Positions 7,640 to 14,841 of a DNA stretch of 37,843 nucleotides are shown one piece after another. Numbering within the stretch: the stretch's first letter is position 1; every line of letters starts with the position of its first letter. Source of the stretch: Actinomadura sp. 7K507 (GTDB lineage: Bacteria; Actinomycetota; Actinomycetes; Streptosporangiales; Streptosporangiaceae). Under the pieces are notes generated by a model. That model did no database searches and was not told the origin of the DNA. It saw nothing but the letters and a program-made list of their open reading frames with translations. The stretch lies in NCBI RefSeq assembly GCF_004348425.1, contig NZ_SMKK01000077.1:1-37843 (forward strand). Direction: 5' to 3'. Made by a program: the position numbers and the translations under genes.

Positions 7640-9217
7640 TCAGTGCAGCTCGGACTGCAATAGGCACGCGGCATTTCCGGGGAGTAGTTCGCCGTAGAGG
7701 GGGGTGCTGGTCAGGAGCGGGCTGCCCGGTGGGAGCCGTACCGGGTTCTCGCCGCAGTTGAGGGCGCAGGTGAGCGGGCCCCGCCTGAAGAAGACGGCCG
7801 TCTCGGGGGAGTCGAGCCACTCCACGTCGTCCGGCAGGTCGTCCAGCATCCGGCGGCGGAGCGCCAGCGCCTCGCGGTAGAACGCCAGAATGGAGGACGG
7901 GTCGGACGCCTGCGCCTCGGCGGTGCTGGACGCCCAGTCCGGCGGCATCGGCAGCCACGGACGGATGCCGTCGGGCGAGAACCCGTACGGCTCCGCCGTG
8001 CCCGACCAGGGCAGCGGGACCCGGCAGCCGTCGCGTCCCGCCAACCGCCCGTTCGTTCGCTCGAAGATGGGGTCCTGCCTGGCCTCGTCGGGCAGGTCCA
8101 GCACCTCGGGGAGGCCGAGTTCCTCCCCCTGGTAGAGGTACGCCGACCCTGGAAGCGCCAAGAGCATCAGCAGTGCCGCCTTGGCCCTCGCGTATCCGAT
8201 GCCGGGGACGCTCCCCGGCCGTTCGTACCGGGTGACGTGCCGGACGGAGTCGTGACTGGACAGCACCCAAGTGGGCGCGGCCCCGGTGGGTGCGACGGCC
8301 TTCATCGCGGCCGTCGCCACATCACGAAACGCGGTTGCCGACCACGAGGCGAGTTGCAGGTCGAACTGGAAAACCTGGTGGAGCTCGTCTGGACGCAGGT
8401 AGAGCGCGAGGTCTTCGGGTCCGTCCGTCCACACCTCGCCTATGGCCATACGGTCGCCGTCGTACTCGTCGAGGATCCGCCGCCACCGCCGGTACACCTC
8501 GTGGACTTCGGGACGGCTGTAGATGGGGCCGTCCAACACGCGCCGGTCCTTCCCGCCGAGGTCGCGGAACGACGCGTCCTTGAACAGGCCCGCGGCCACG
8601 TCGATGCGGAAACCGTCCACGCCGCGGTCCAGCCAGAACCGCAGGATGTCCTCGAACTCGCGCTGCACCTCCGGGTTGCGCCAGTTGAAGTCCGGCTGCT
8701 CGCGCGCGTACAGGTGCAAATACCACTCGCCGCCGTCCGCCCGCGTCCACGCCGGCCCGCCGAACGCGGACGGCCAGTCGTTGGGGGGCTGCTCCTCGCC
8801 GGGCTGTTCCCCCGGCCTTCCGGCGCGGAAGATGTAGCGGGAACGGGCGGGGGAGCCGGGCGGGGCGGCGAGCGCCTCCTGGAACCAGGGATGCCGGTCC
8901 GACGAGTGGTTGGGGACGATGTCGACGATCAGCCGCAGGCCGTGCGCGTGGACGTCCGCGACCAGGGCGTCGAAGTCGTCCAGGTCGCCGAACCGGGGGT
9001 CGACGTCGCGGTAGTCGGCCACGTCGTAGCCGCCGTCGGCCAGCGGGGAGGTGTAGAAGGGGGTGAGCCAGAGCGCGTCCACGCCGAGGTCGCGCAGGTG
9101 GGCCAGGCGAGATCGGATCCCCTGGAGGTCTCCCTCACCGTTCCCGTCGGAGTCGGCGAAGCTGCGGACATAAACCTCGTACACGACGGCATTGCGCCAC
9201 CAGGGGGTCAGCGTCAT
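7640..9217 (-). CDS. Alpha-glucosidase, GH13 family
   Basis: A 525-aa cytosolic glycoside hydrolase that releases glucose from short alpha-1,4 or alpha-1,6 oligosaccharides. It starts MTLTPWWRNAVVYEVYVRSF, a usual oligo-glucosidase N-terminus. The conserved GH13 regions follow: DIVPNHSS, GFRIDVA with the nucleophile Asp206, AIGEVWTDG with acid/base Glu261, and SSHDSVRH with the third carboxylate Asp323. Length is typical for the subfamily and there is no signal peptide. Its start lies 18 nt after the glbO stop, so the two are probably cotranscribed. Maltose versus isomaltose preference cannot be decided. MalQ, at 24.3 kb, would be a natural metabolic partner. Confidence 0.92.
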   Translation of the reverse strand: MTLTPWWRNAVVYEVYVRSFADSDGNGEGDLQGIRSRLAHLRDLGVDALWLTPFYTSPLADGGYDVADYRDVDPRFGDLDDFDALVADVHAHGLRLIVDIVPNHSSDRHPWFQEALAAPPGSPARSRYIFRAGRPGEQPGEEQPPNDWPSAFGGPAWTRADGGEWYLHLYAREQPDFNWRNPEVQREFEDILRFWLDRGVDGFRIDVAAGLFKDASFRDLGGKDRRVLDGPIYSRPEVHEVYRRWRRILDEYDGDRMAIGEVWTDGPEDLALYLRPDELHQVFQFDLQLASWSATAFRDVATAAMKAVAPTGAAPTWVLSSHDSVRHVTRYERPGSVPGIGYARAKAALLMLLALPGSAYLYQGEELGLPEVLDLPDEARQDPIFERTNGRLAGRDGCRVPLPWSGTAEPYGFSPDGIRPWLPMPPDWASSTAEAQASDPSSILAFYREALALRRRMLDDLPDDVEWLDSPETAVFFRRGPLTCALNCGENPVRLPPGSPLLTSTPLYGELLPGNAACLLQSELH

Positions 9218-9235
9218 ACAGGCCGATCTACCCGC

Positions 9236-9619
9236 TTATGTCTGCGCGTTCACCAGACTTTGCGCGGCCATCGTGAAGTAGCCCCACAGCTGTTCCTCCA
9301 GCTGCTCGGGAAGCCCCAGCTCCTCCACCGCGACCCGCATGTGCCGCAGCCAGGCGTCTCGCTCGGCCTCGCCGATCACGAACGGCACGTGCCTCATCCG
9401 CAGCCGGGGGTGCCCCCGCCGCTGGCTGTAGGTGTTCGGGCCGCCCCAGTACTGGATCAGGAACAGCCGCAGCCTCTCCTCGGCGGGTCCGAGATCCTCC
9501 TCGGGATAGAGAGCACGGAGGTCGGGGTCTTCCGCGACACCCTGGTAGAAGCGGTGCACCAGCCGGTGGAAGGTCTCCTCACCGCCGACCGCCTCGTAGA
9601 AGGTCACCTTTTCAGCCAT
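9236..9619 (-). CDS. glbO: Group II truncated haemoglobin
   Basis: A 127-aa 2-on-2 globin of the trHbO class, close to mycobacterial GlbO as I recall it. Haem-site residues are in place: Tyr B10 in RFYQGV (Y25), Tyr CD1 in ALYPEED (Y38), proximal His F8 in RLRMRHVPF (H77) and Trp G8 in RDAWLR (W90). It binds O2 and is linked to oxygen or peroxide handling. The ATG at 9619 (MAEKVTFYEAV) is preferred over the one four codons upstream because it is preceded by GGGGAG and matches the family start. A TAGGGT hexamer lies just before that site. It lies between the MscS gene (61-nt gap) and the GH13 gene (18-nt gap). Confidence 0.95.
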   Translation of the reverse strand: MAEKVTFYEAVGGEETFHRLVHRFYQGVAEDPDLRALYPEEDLGPAEERLRLFLIQYWGGPNTYSQRRGHPRLRMRHVPFVIGEAERDAWLRHMRVAVEELGLPEQLEEQLWGYFTMAAQSLVNAQT

Positions 9620-9680
9620 AGCGCTCCCCACCCTATGCGAGACCCGCGCCGTTCCGGCCCCGGTCGCCGATCTTGATCGG

Positions 9681-10676
9681 CTAGGGCCCGGGAGTGGCGA
9701 CCGTGACGCCCGCCTCGTCGAACGCCCGCTTGACCCGCTCGCGCAGCTCGCGGGCGACGTCGCCCTGCCTGCCCGGGGCCGTCTTCAGTACGACGCGGAT
9801 GACCAGCGCGTCCCCGGCGAGCGCCTGCACGCCCCACACCGACGGCGCCTCCAGGACGATGTCGTTCCACGGCCCGTCGGCGGCCATCTCGTCGGCGGTG
9901 TCCTGCAGGATCTCCTTGACCCGCTCGGTGTTCTCCTGGATGTCGACGGGGATGTCCAGGACGGCGCGGCCCCAGTTCTGCGACTCGTTCCCGACCTTCT
10001 TGATCTCGCCGTTCGGGACGTACCAGACGACCCCGTCCACGTCCCGCATCCGGGTGACCCGCAGCGTGACGGCCTCGACCGTCCCCTTGGCGGTGCCGAC
10101 GTCGATGAAGTCGCCGACGCCGTACTGGTCCTCAAGCAGCATGAACAGCCCGGCGAGGAGGTCCTTGACGATGTTCTGCGCGCCGAAGCCGACCGCGACG
10201 CCGATGACGCTCGCGCTGGCCAGGATGGGGGCGAGGTTGAGGCCGAGGGAGCCGAGGACGCTGAACAGGGCCGTCCCCATGATGAGGACGGACGCGATGG
10301 AGCGCAGCACCGAGCCGAGCGTCTGGGCGCGCTGTGCCCGCCGCTTGTTGAGCAGGGCCGGGCTGCCCTCGAAGACCGTCCGGGAGCGCTCCCTGACCCG
10401 CTCCGACATCGTCCCCTCGGCCATCCGCAGCGTGACTCTGGTGATCATGCGGTGCGCGATGTTCTTCACGATCAGCGCGATCACGAGCGTGACGATGACC
10501 AGGAGCAGGGTGGTGAGGGGGCCGTCCAGCCAGGTCGCGTAGAACCGGGTGAAGTCGTTGTTGTGCGAGATGTTCCAGACGAGCCGGCACGAGGCGGAGG
10601 GCGTCTGGTCGCGGCACGCGGCCTCGGGGGAGCCGTCCTGGCCCCAGGGCAGCAGCGATGCGACGGCGAGTGACAT
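9681..10676 (-). CDS. Mechanosensitive ion channel, MscS family
   Basis: A 331-aa small-conductance mechanosensitive channel. Three transmembrane helices are visible: about residues 50-70 (PLTTLLLVIVTLVIALIV), about 125-150 (a hydrophobic run after VLRSIASVL) and the pore-lining TM3, rich in Gly and Ala (SASVIGVAVGFGAQNIVKD). The beta domain (GVGDFIDVG, VWYVPNGEI) and the alpha/beta vestibule follow. It releases solutes on hypo-osmotic shock. The ATG at 10676 is chosen for its GGGGAGGG ribosome binding site. Longer readings upstream lack a binding site and add unlikely residues. The mRNA probably continues into glbO. Confidence 0.92.
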   Translation of the reverse strand: MSLAVASLLPWGQDGSPEAACRDQTPSASCRLVWNISHNNDFTRFYATWLDGPLTTLLLVIVTLVIALIVKNIAHRMITRVTLRMAEGTMSERVRERSRTVFEGSPALLNKRRAQRAQTLGSVLRSIASVLIMGTALFSVLGSLGLNLAPILASASVIGVAVGFGAQNIVKDLLAGLFMLLEDQYGVGDFIDVGTAKGTVEAVTLRVTRMRDVDGVVWYVPNGEIKKVGNESQNWGRAVLDIPVDIQENTERVKEILQDTADEMAADGPWNDIVLEAPSVWGVQALAGDALVIRVVLKTAPGRQGDVARELRERVKRAFDEAGVTVATPGP

Positions 10677-10962
10677 CCGGCAGACCCTCCCCGGCCGTTG
10701 TGAACGTTCTTCATCCCCGGTGGTGTGCACCGGGGGACGGCCTGCCTGCCAGGCCGGCCGGGAAACGTTCAGGTGCCTTGACACCTCGCCGTGGATCCGC
10801 GGCGGGTACGAGCCCGATCGTAGGGGACGGTTCCGATCGGTTCGTACGACCGCCGCCGAAGTGTCACGGCTTGGGCCGGGGAGGGGCTGATCCGGCGGAC
10901 GTGTCCCGCGGGTCCGCGGCTGCCGCGCCGTCCTGGCCGCGGCCCCGCGGAACACGCCCGGT
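10677..10962. other. Gene-free gap upstream of the MscS gene
   Basis: 286 bp with no credible gene. It holds small palindromes: GAACGTTC near 10692 with a second ACGTTC near 10765, and TCGTACGA at 10842-10849. A minus-strand TACGAT hexamer (10817-10822) could be a -10 box for the MscS gene. None is strong enough to call as a defined site. Confidence 0.4.
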
Positions 10963-11265
10963 CTAGGGGACCTCGACCTCGCGAGGGAGCGGCTGAAGGA
11001 CGTGCGCCAGTTTGAGGGCGGCGCCGCCCACGTCGTCGACCCGGTGCATGCGCTCGCCCCAGGACCACCAGAAGTAGTGGTCGGTGGTCTCCGGCGCGGG
11101 GGCGCACGTGACGTCCTCGGCGAGGCTCGCCGCCTCCGGGTTCACCACCCGCAGGAACGCCGGCCCCGAGCGGGTCCTGACGACGCGGGCGACGAGGCCC
11201 TGCATGTCGAGTTCATGCTCCAGCTCCTCCAGGTAGCCGACGCGTGTGTCGCTGACCACCTTCAC
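10963..11265 (-). CDS. Hypothetical protein divergent from an HTH regulator
   Basis: A 100-aa acidic soluble protein that I do not recognise. It begins MKVVSDTRVGYLEELEHEL and has a central HYFWWSWGERM segment rich in aromatic residues. There is no signal or membrane helix. The GTG at 11265 has an excellent ribosome binding site (GGAGGGGG); a longer reading from 11358 would run through intergenic DNA. It is divergent from the large HTH regulator gene at 11649. Small proteins beside such regulators in actinomycetes are often their targets or partners; that role here is inference only. Confidence 0.7.
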   Translation of the reverse strand: MKVVSDTRVGYLEELEHELDMQGLVARVVRTRSGPAFLRVVNPEAASLAEDVTCAPAPETTDHYFWWSWGERMHRVDDVGGAALKLAHVLQPLPREVEVP

Positions 11266-11648
11266 ACCCCCTCCGTAAGAGAGTGCCGGCTCCGCGAGCG
11301 AGCACCGGCATTGATCGACTCTGTGAATCCGTTCGGTCACTCGCGGCGAGAATTGCAACTCTCACGGGGGTGGGTCAAGGGCCGGGCAGCGCCCCCGGTA
11401 CCGAATTCCCCTACCTCGGAGGAAGTCCTCCCCCCGTTGGAGGAAGAATCTCTACCTGCGGGGTGCGAGACGCCTCCGGACCGGCGCTTCTTCTGCGGAA
11501 TCGCTTGGCCGCCCCCGCACCGAGGGTTACGCTGCGTGCGCGAGAGATTATCTGTCGTGGCCATCTAGCGACCGGTCGCCGTGGCGGGGCGATCGCCCTC
11601 TCCCCCCGGGGAGCGGCGTCCCGGCACGACGGGAGGAGGCCGGAGTCG
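11266..11648. other. Divergent intergenic region of the HTH regulator
   Basis: 383 bp between two divergent starts, with no gene. It contains a 14/16 palindrome centred on TTGCAA (11348-11363), a second palindrome GGAGGA-AG-TCCTCC (11418-11431), and a 6-bp stem TGCCGG/CCGGCA at about 11283-11310 in the leader of the minus-strand gene. TTATCT near 11550 is a possible -10 for the regulator. Both promoters should lie here. Confidence 0.6.
11348..11363. promoter_or_regulatory. Near-perfect palindrome, operator candidate
   Basis: GAGAATTGCAACTCTC matches its own reverse complement at 14 of 16 positions, with TTGCAA at the centre. It lies between the two divergent genes, 83 nt from one start and 286 nt from the other, where an autoregulating HTH protein would be expected to bind. 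Confidence 0.45.
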
Positions 11649-13292
11649 ATGTCTGACCCCCCTCGGAAAGAAACGGACGTGGCTCGCCGGATCCGTGCGC
11701 GCGCCTTAGCCCGTGGGCAGGGTCCGGGCGACATAGCGCAGGAGATCCATGAGCAGTGCGGACCGCTGTTCGGCACCAGCCGGGTCAAGGCGCACCGCCT
11801 GGCCCACGGTGTCGCACTGTCCGACATCGTGGCGCAGGTCAAGGCGCTCTACGAGGTCGACGGCAAGCCGGCGCCCCGGCTCGGGGAGACGCTGCTGTCC
11901 GCCTACGAGAGCGGCTACAAGCGACCCGGCCCCGAATACCTGCACTACCTCTGTGCCGTCTACCGGGTGGAGCCGGACGCGCTCGACTACCAGAGCCCCT
12001 GCATCTGCGGCCGCGGCCACGCGGTCCGTCACGGCGTCGCGAGCGTCCCCCAGCCGCGGCCGGAGCGGCCCGCCGCGCAAGACCCCGACGCGCTCGTCGG
12101 GGCGATCGTCCCCAGGGCCGGTGAACGTCCCTGGGTCACCGTTAACGACATGAGGGGCCCGGACCGCGCCGACGGCCCCCTGACCATTGATGTGGGAGAG
12201 GAGGACATCGTGCTTCGTAGGACCCTTCTGCAGCTGCTGGCCGGAGCGGGCGTGGCGCTCGACGGTCAGTTCCTTGGGGCTGTCGACAACCTGCGCCGCA
12301 AGATGGACGACACGCTCGTCGGCGCGACCGTCTCGCCGACGATGCTGGACCAGTGGGAGGAGACGACCTACGGCTACGGCCGGCAGTACCAGGCGACGCC
12401 TTCCCTCCGGATGCTCTGCGACGTCCTGCTGGACTTCAGCGAGGTGCGCCGCATGTGCGACAAGCGCCAGCCGGTCGAGTTGCAGGAGCGGCTGTGCCGG
12501 ATCGCGGCCCAGCTGTCCGGGCTGTCCGGGCTGATCATGATCAACCTGGGCGACCACCGGCTGGCCCGCTCGTTCTTCCGGACCGCCCGCACCGCCGCCG
12601 ACGAGACCGGCGACCGCCAGCTGCGCGCCTGGGTGACCGTCCGCGAGTCCCTGGTGCCGATGTACTACGGCGACCCGCGCGAGGCGCTGCACCTGGCCCG
12701 CAAGGCACAGGACCTCGCCGGCCGGACCCCCGGCGTCGCCGGTGCCATGGCACCCGCCGTGGAGGCGCGCGCGCTCGGCATGCTCGCCATGCGGGGACGC
12801 GGCGACGCCGCCCCCAGCGCCAGGCGCGCCCTCGTCCGCGGACGCTCGGTCTTCGACCAGCTCTCCAAGGCCGACACCAGCGACCTGGTGTACGGGTTCA
12901 CCGACCGTCAGATGGCCTTCTACGAGGGCGACACCTTCACCAGCCTCGGTGATCACAAGCACGGCGACGAGGTGCTGAGCCACGCCCTCACCCTGTACTC
13001 GCCCACCGACCGCGTCGACCTCACCCTGGTACGCCTCGACCGGGCCATGTGCAAGTTCCACGCCGGGAACCCCGACGCCGCGCTCGCGGCCGGGCAGGAG
13101 GCCATCCTCGAACTGCCGTCCGACCACCGGTCCGACATCCTCGTGCACCGGGCCCGCCAGATCGGCGCGGCCGTCTCCGCCAAGCACGGTGACAGCCCGG
13201 CGCTGAAGGACTTCTACGAGGCGCTCGCCGGGCCCTGGGTCACGAGCCCCACGCAGGAGTCCCCGTCCGTTCCACCGGCCGAGCAGGTCTGA
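11649..13292 (+). CDS. Large XRE-type helix-turn-helix regulator with TPR-like C-terminus
   Basis: A 547-aa soluble regulator. Residues about 15-115 form a helix-turn-helix region (DIAQEIHEQ, then GETLLSAYESGYKRPGPEYL and LCAVYRVEPDALDY). A short CICGRGH motif follows that could bind metal. From about residue 215 the chain is all-helical and resembles the tetratricopeptide-like sensor domain of actinomycete developmental regulators (LLQLLAGAGVAL, ARSFFRTARTAADETGD, DLTLVRLDRAMCKFHAGN). The ATG at 11649 follows GGAGGAGG. The GNAT gene starts 6 nt after the stop, so they form an operon. A loose likeness to NsdA-type regulators is possible; I would not name it. The ligand and targets are unknown. 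Confidence 0.78.
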   Translation: MSDPPRKETDVARRIRARALARGQGPGDIAQEIHEQCGPLFGTSRVKAHRLAHGVALSDIVAQVKALYEVDGKPAPRLGETLLSAYESGYKRPGPEYLHYLCAVYRVEPDALDYQSPCICGRGHAVRHGVASVPQPRPERPAAQDPDALVGAIVPRAGERPWVTVNDMRGPDRADGPLTIDVGEEDIVLRRTLLQLLAGAGVALDGQFLGAVDNLRRKMDDTLVGATVSPTMLDQWEETTYGYGRQYQATPSLRMLCDVLLDFSEVRRMCDKRQPVELQERLCRIAAQLSGLSGLIMINLGDHRLARSFFRTARTAADETGDRQLRAWVTVRESLVPMYYGDPREALHLARKAQDLAGRTPGVAGAMAPAVEARALGMLAMRGRGDAAPSARRALVRGRSVFDQLSKADTSDLVYGFTDRQMAFYEGDTFTSLGDHKHGDEVLSHALTLYSPTDRVDLTLVRLDRAMCKFHAGNPDAALAAGQEAILELPSDHRSDILVHRARQIGAAVSAKHGDSPALKDFYEALAGPWVTSPTQESPSVPPAEQV

Positions 13293-13298
13293 TCCGGC

Positions 13299-13907
13299 AT
13301 GCCCGACAGCGCCCCCTGGCAGGACCACCACCCCTCCCACACCCTCGTCCGCGTCCAGGCCGAACCCCCCGTGTGGAACTTCGGAGAGCTCCGGCTGCGC
13401 CGCTACCACGCCGCCGACCACGGCATCGTCCTCGCCCTGCACCGCGAAGGCCTGGCCCAGGTCGGCCTGCGTCCCGGCGACGGCGTCTACTACGACCACG
13501 ATTTCTTCCGCATGGAGGACATCTATCTCCGCAACGACGGCGAGTTCATCGTCGGCGAGCTGGACGGCGGAATCGTCGCGATGGGCGGCCTGCGCCGCGC
13601 CGACCTCGTCCCCGGCGGCCGCGCCCGCGCGTTCGGCGGCTACGCGCCCGGCAACCCGACCCTCGACGCCGTCGAAATGGTGCGCCTCCGCGTCATGCCC
13701 GCCGTCCAGCGCCGCGGCTACGGCACCGCGGTCGTGCAGGCCCTGGAGGAACGTGCCAAGGAGTTCGGCTACCGCGTCCTCCGCGCCGACACCACCGAAC
13801 TGCAGGCCCCGGCGCTGGCCCTCTACCGCAAGTTCGGCTGGACCGAAACCCGCCGCGAAACCATAGGCGGCATAGTCAACATCTACATCGAGAAGCGGCT
13901 CCGCTAA
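13299..13907 (+). CDS. GNAT N-acetyltransferase
   Basis: A 202-aa acetyltransferase whose GNAT fold occupies about residues 25-200. The acetyl-CoA binding motif is the segment RVMPAVQRRGYGTAVVQALE (about 130-149). EFIVGELDGGIVAMGGL forms the central strands, and APALALYRKFGWTETRRE is the usual C-terminal helix-strand. The substrate is unknown. It starts 6 nt behind the HTH regulator gene and is probably cotranscribed, so its product may be tied to whatever the regulator senses. A strong hairpin follows at 13919. Confidence 0.85.
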   Translation: MPDSAPWQDHHPSHTLVRVQAEPPVWNFGELRLRRYHAADHGIVLALHREGLAQVGLRPGDGVYYDHDFFRMEDIYLRNDGEFIVGELDGGIVAMGGLRRADLVPGGRARAFGGYAPGNPTLDAVEMVRLRVMPAVQRRGYGTAVVQALEERAKEFGYRVLRADTTELQAPALALYRKFGWTETRRETIGGIVNIYIEKRLR

Positions 13908-13918
13908 GGCCGCCCCAA

Positions 13919-13953
13919 CCCCCTCCTGGAGGCTTCCCAACCCCAGGAGGGGG
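13919..13953. terminator. Strong hairpin terminator after the GNAT gene
   Basis: CCCCCTCCTGG (13919-13929) pairs perfectly with CCAGGAGGGGG (13943-13953) around a 13-nt loop. It starts 12 nt after the GNAT stop, between convergent genes, so it may act on both strands. There is no T-run, as is usual in actinomycetes. Confidence 0.75.
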
Positions 13954-14008
13954 CCGTTGTGTCGCACGGTGTTCCCGTGCGCGTTCTGGTGGGAGCGTAG
14001 CGTCATCG

Positions 14009-14030
14009 CCCCTCGCCGCAAAGCGAGGGG
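14009..14030. terminator. Hairpin terminator at the end of the methyltransferase gene
   Basis: CCCCTCGC (14009-14016) and GCGAGGGG (14023-14030) form an 8-bp stem with loop CGCAAA, directly adjoining the minus-strand methyltransferase stop at 14032. Confidence 0.65.
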
Positions 14031-14031
14031 T

Positions 14032-14841
14032 TCAGCGGCGACCCCCTACCACCTGCATCAGCGGGTAGCGGTGCTGCCTGATGCCGGTGAAGCCCCGGTC
14101 GGCCAGGGCCCTGGTGACCTCGCGGTCGCCGAAGACGGTGTAGCCGGTGGCGCGGCGGACGAGTTCGCCGCCGAGGCGGGCGGTGCGCAGCGGGAGGGGC
14201 CGCCGCGACGTGAGGATGATCAGCCGGCCGCCGGGTTTGAGGACGCGGGTCATGCCGTCCACGGCCGTCCACGGATCGTCGAACAGGTACAGCGCCCCGA
14301 AGCAGCAGACGGCGTCGAACGAGGCGTCCTCGAACGGCAGGTCGACGGCGTCGCCGCGGACGTAGCAGACGCCGGCGTCCCCGGGGCCGGGCGCGGCGGT
14401 GTCCGCCACGGCGCGGGCGAGCATGGTCCGGGACGCGTCGAGCCCGGCGACGAGGCCGTCCCGTCCGACGCCCTCGGCCAGGGCGCGGGTGACGTTGCCG
14501 GGTCCGCATGCCACGTCCAGGACGGTCGCGGCCGGACGGCCGGCGCGGCCGGGCTGGGAGAGGCCGAGCCAGTCGCGGGTCATCGCCTGCTCGGTGGCGG
14601 TGTCCGGGCCGATCGGCCAGCCCTTGGCCAGGTTGAATCCGACCGGTCGCCACACGCGCTCGTAGATCTGCGGCAGGAACGCCGACTCCATCACCGACTG
14701 GGCCAGGGACGGGGACGGCTGGGTGGACGGCCCGAGCAGATCCAGGTAGCCCGCCGTGACGTCCGGTTCCCCGGGCGGCTCCTTGAGCAGCCCGAGCACA
14801 CGTTCCGCGGCGGACGCACTCCGCACCGTCGACTCGCTCAC
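14032..14841 (-). CDS. Class I SAM-dependent methyltransferase
   Basis: A 269-aa cytosolic methyltransferase. The N-terminal helices (about 1-80) precede a Rossmann domain with motif I VLDVACGPGNVTRAL, GLDASRTML with the acidic residue that binds the SAM ribose, GDAVDLPFEDASFD, and VLKPGGRLIILTSRR. The layout is that of UbiE/Coq5-like or small-molecule methyltransferases; the substrate is not evident. The start GTG at 14841 overlaps the TGA of the prolyl oligopeptidase gene as GTGA, so it is translationally coupled to it and part of the same transcript. Confidence 0.85.
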   Translation of the reverse strand: MSESTVRSASAAERVLGLLKEPPGEPDVTAGYLDLLGPSTQPSPSLAQSVMESAFLPQIYERVWRPVGFNLAKGWPIGPDTATEQAMTRDWLGLSQPGRAGRPAATVLDVACGPGNVTRALAEGVGRDGLVAGLDASRTMLARAVADTAAPGPGDAGVCYVRGDAVDLPFEDASFDAVCCFGALYLFDDPWTAVDGMTRVLKPGGRLIILTSRRPLPLRTARLGGELVRRATGYTVFGDREVTRALADRGFTGIRQHRYPLMQVVGGRR

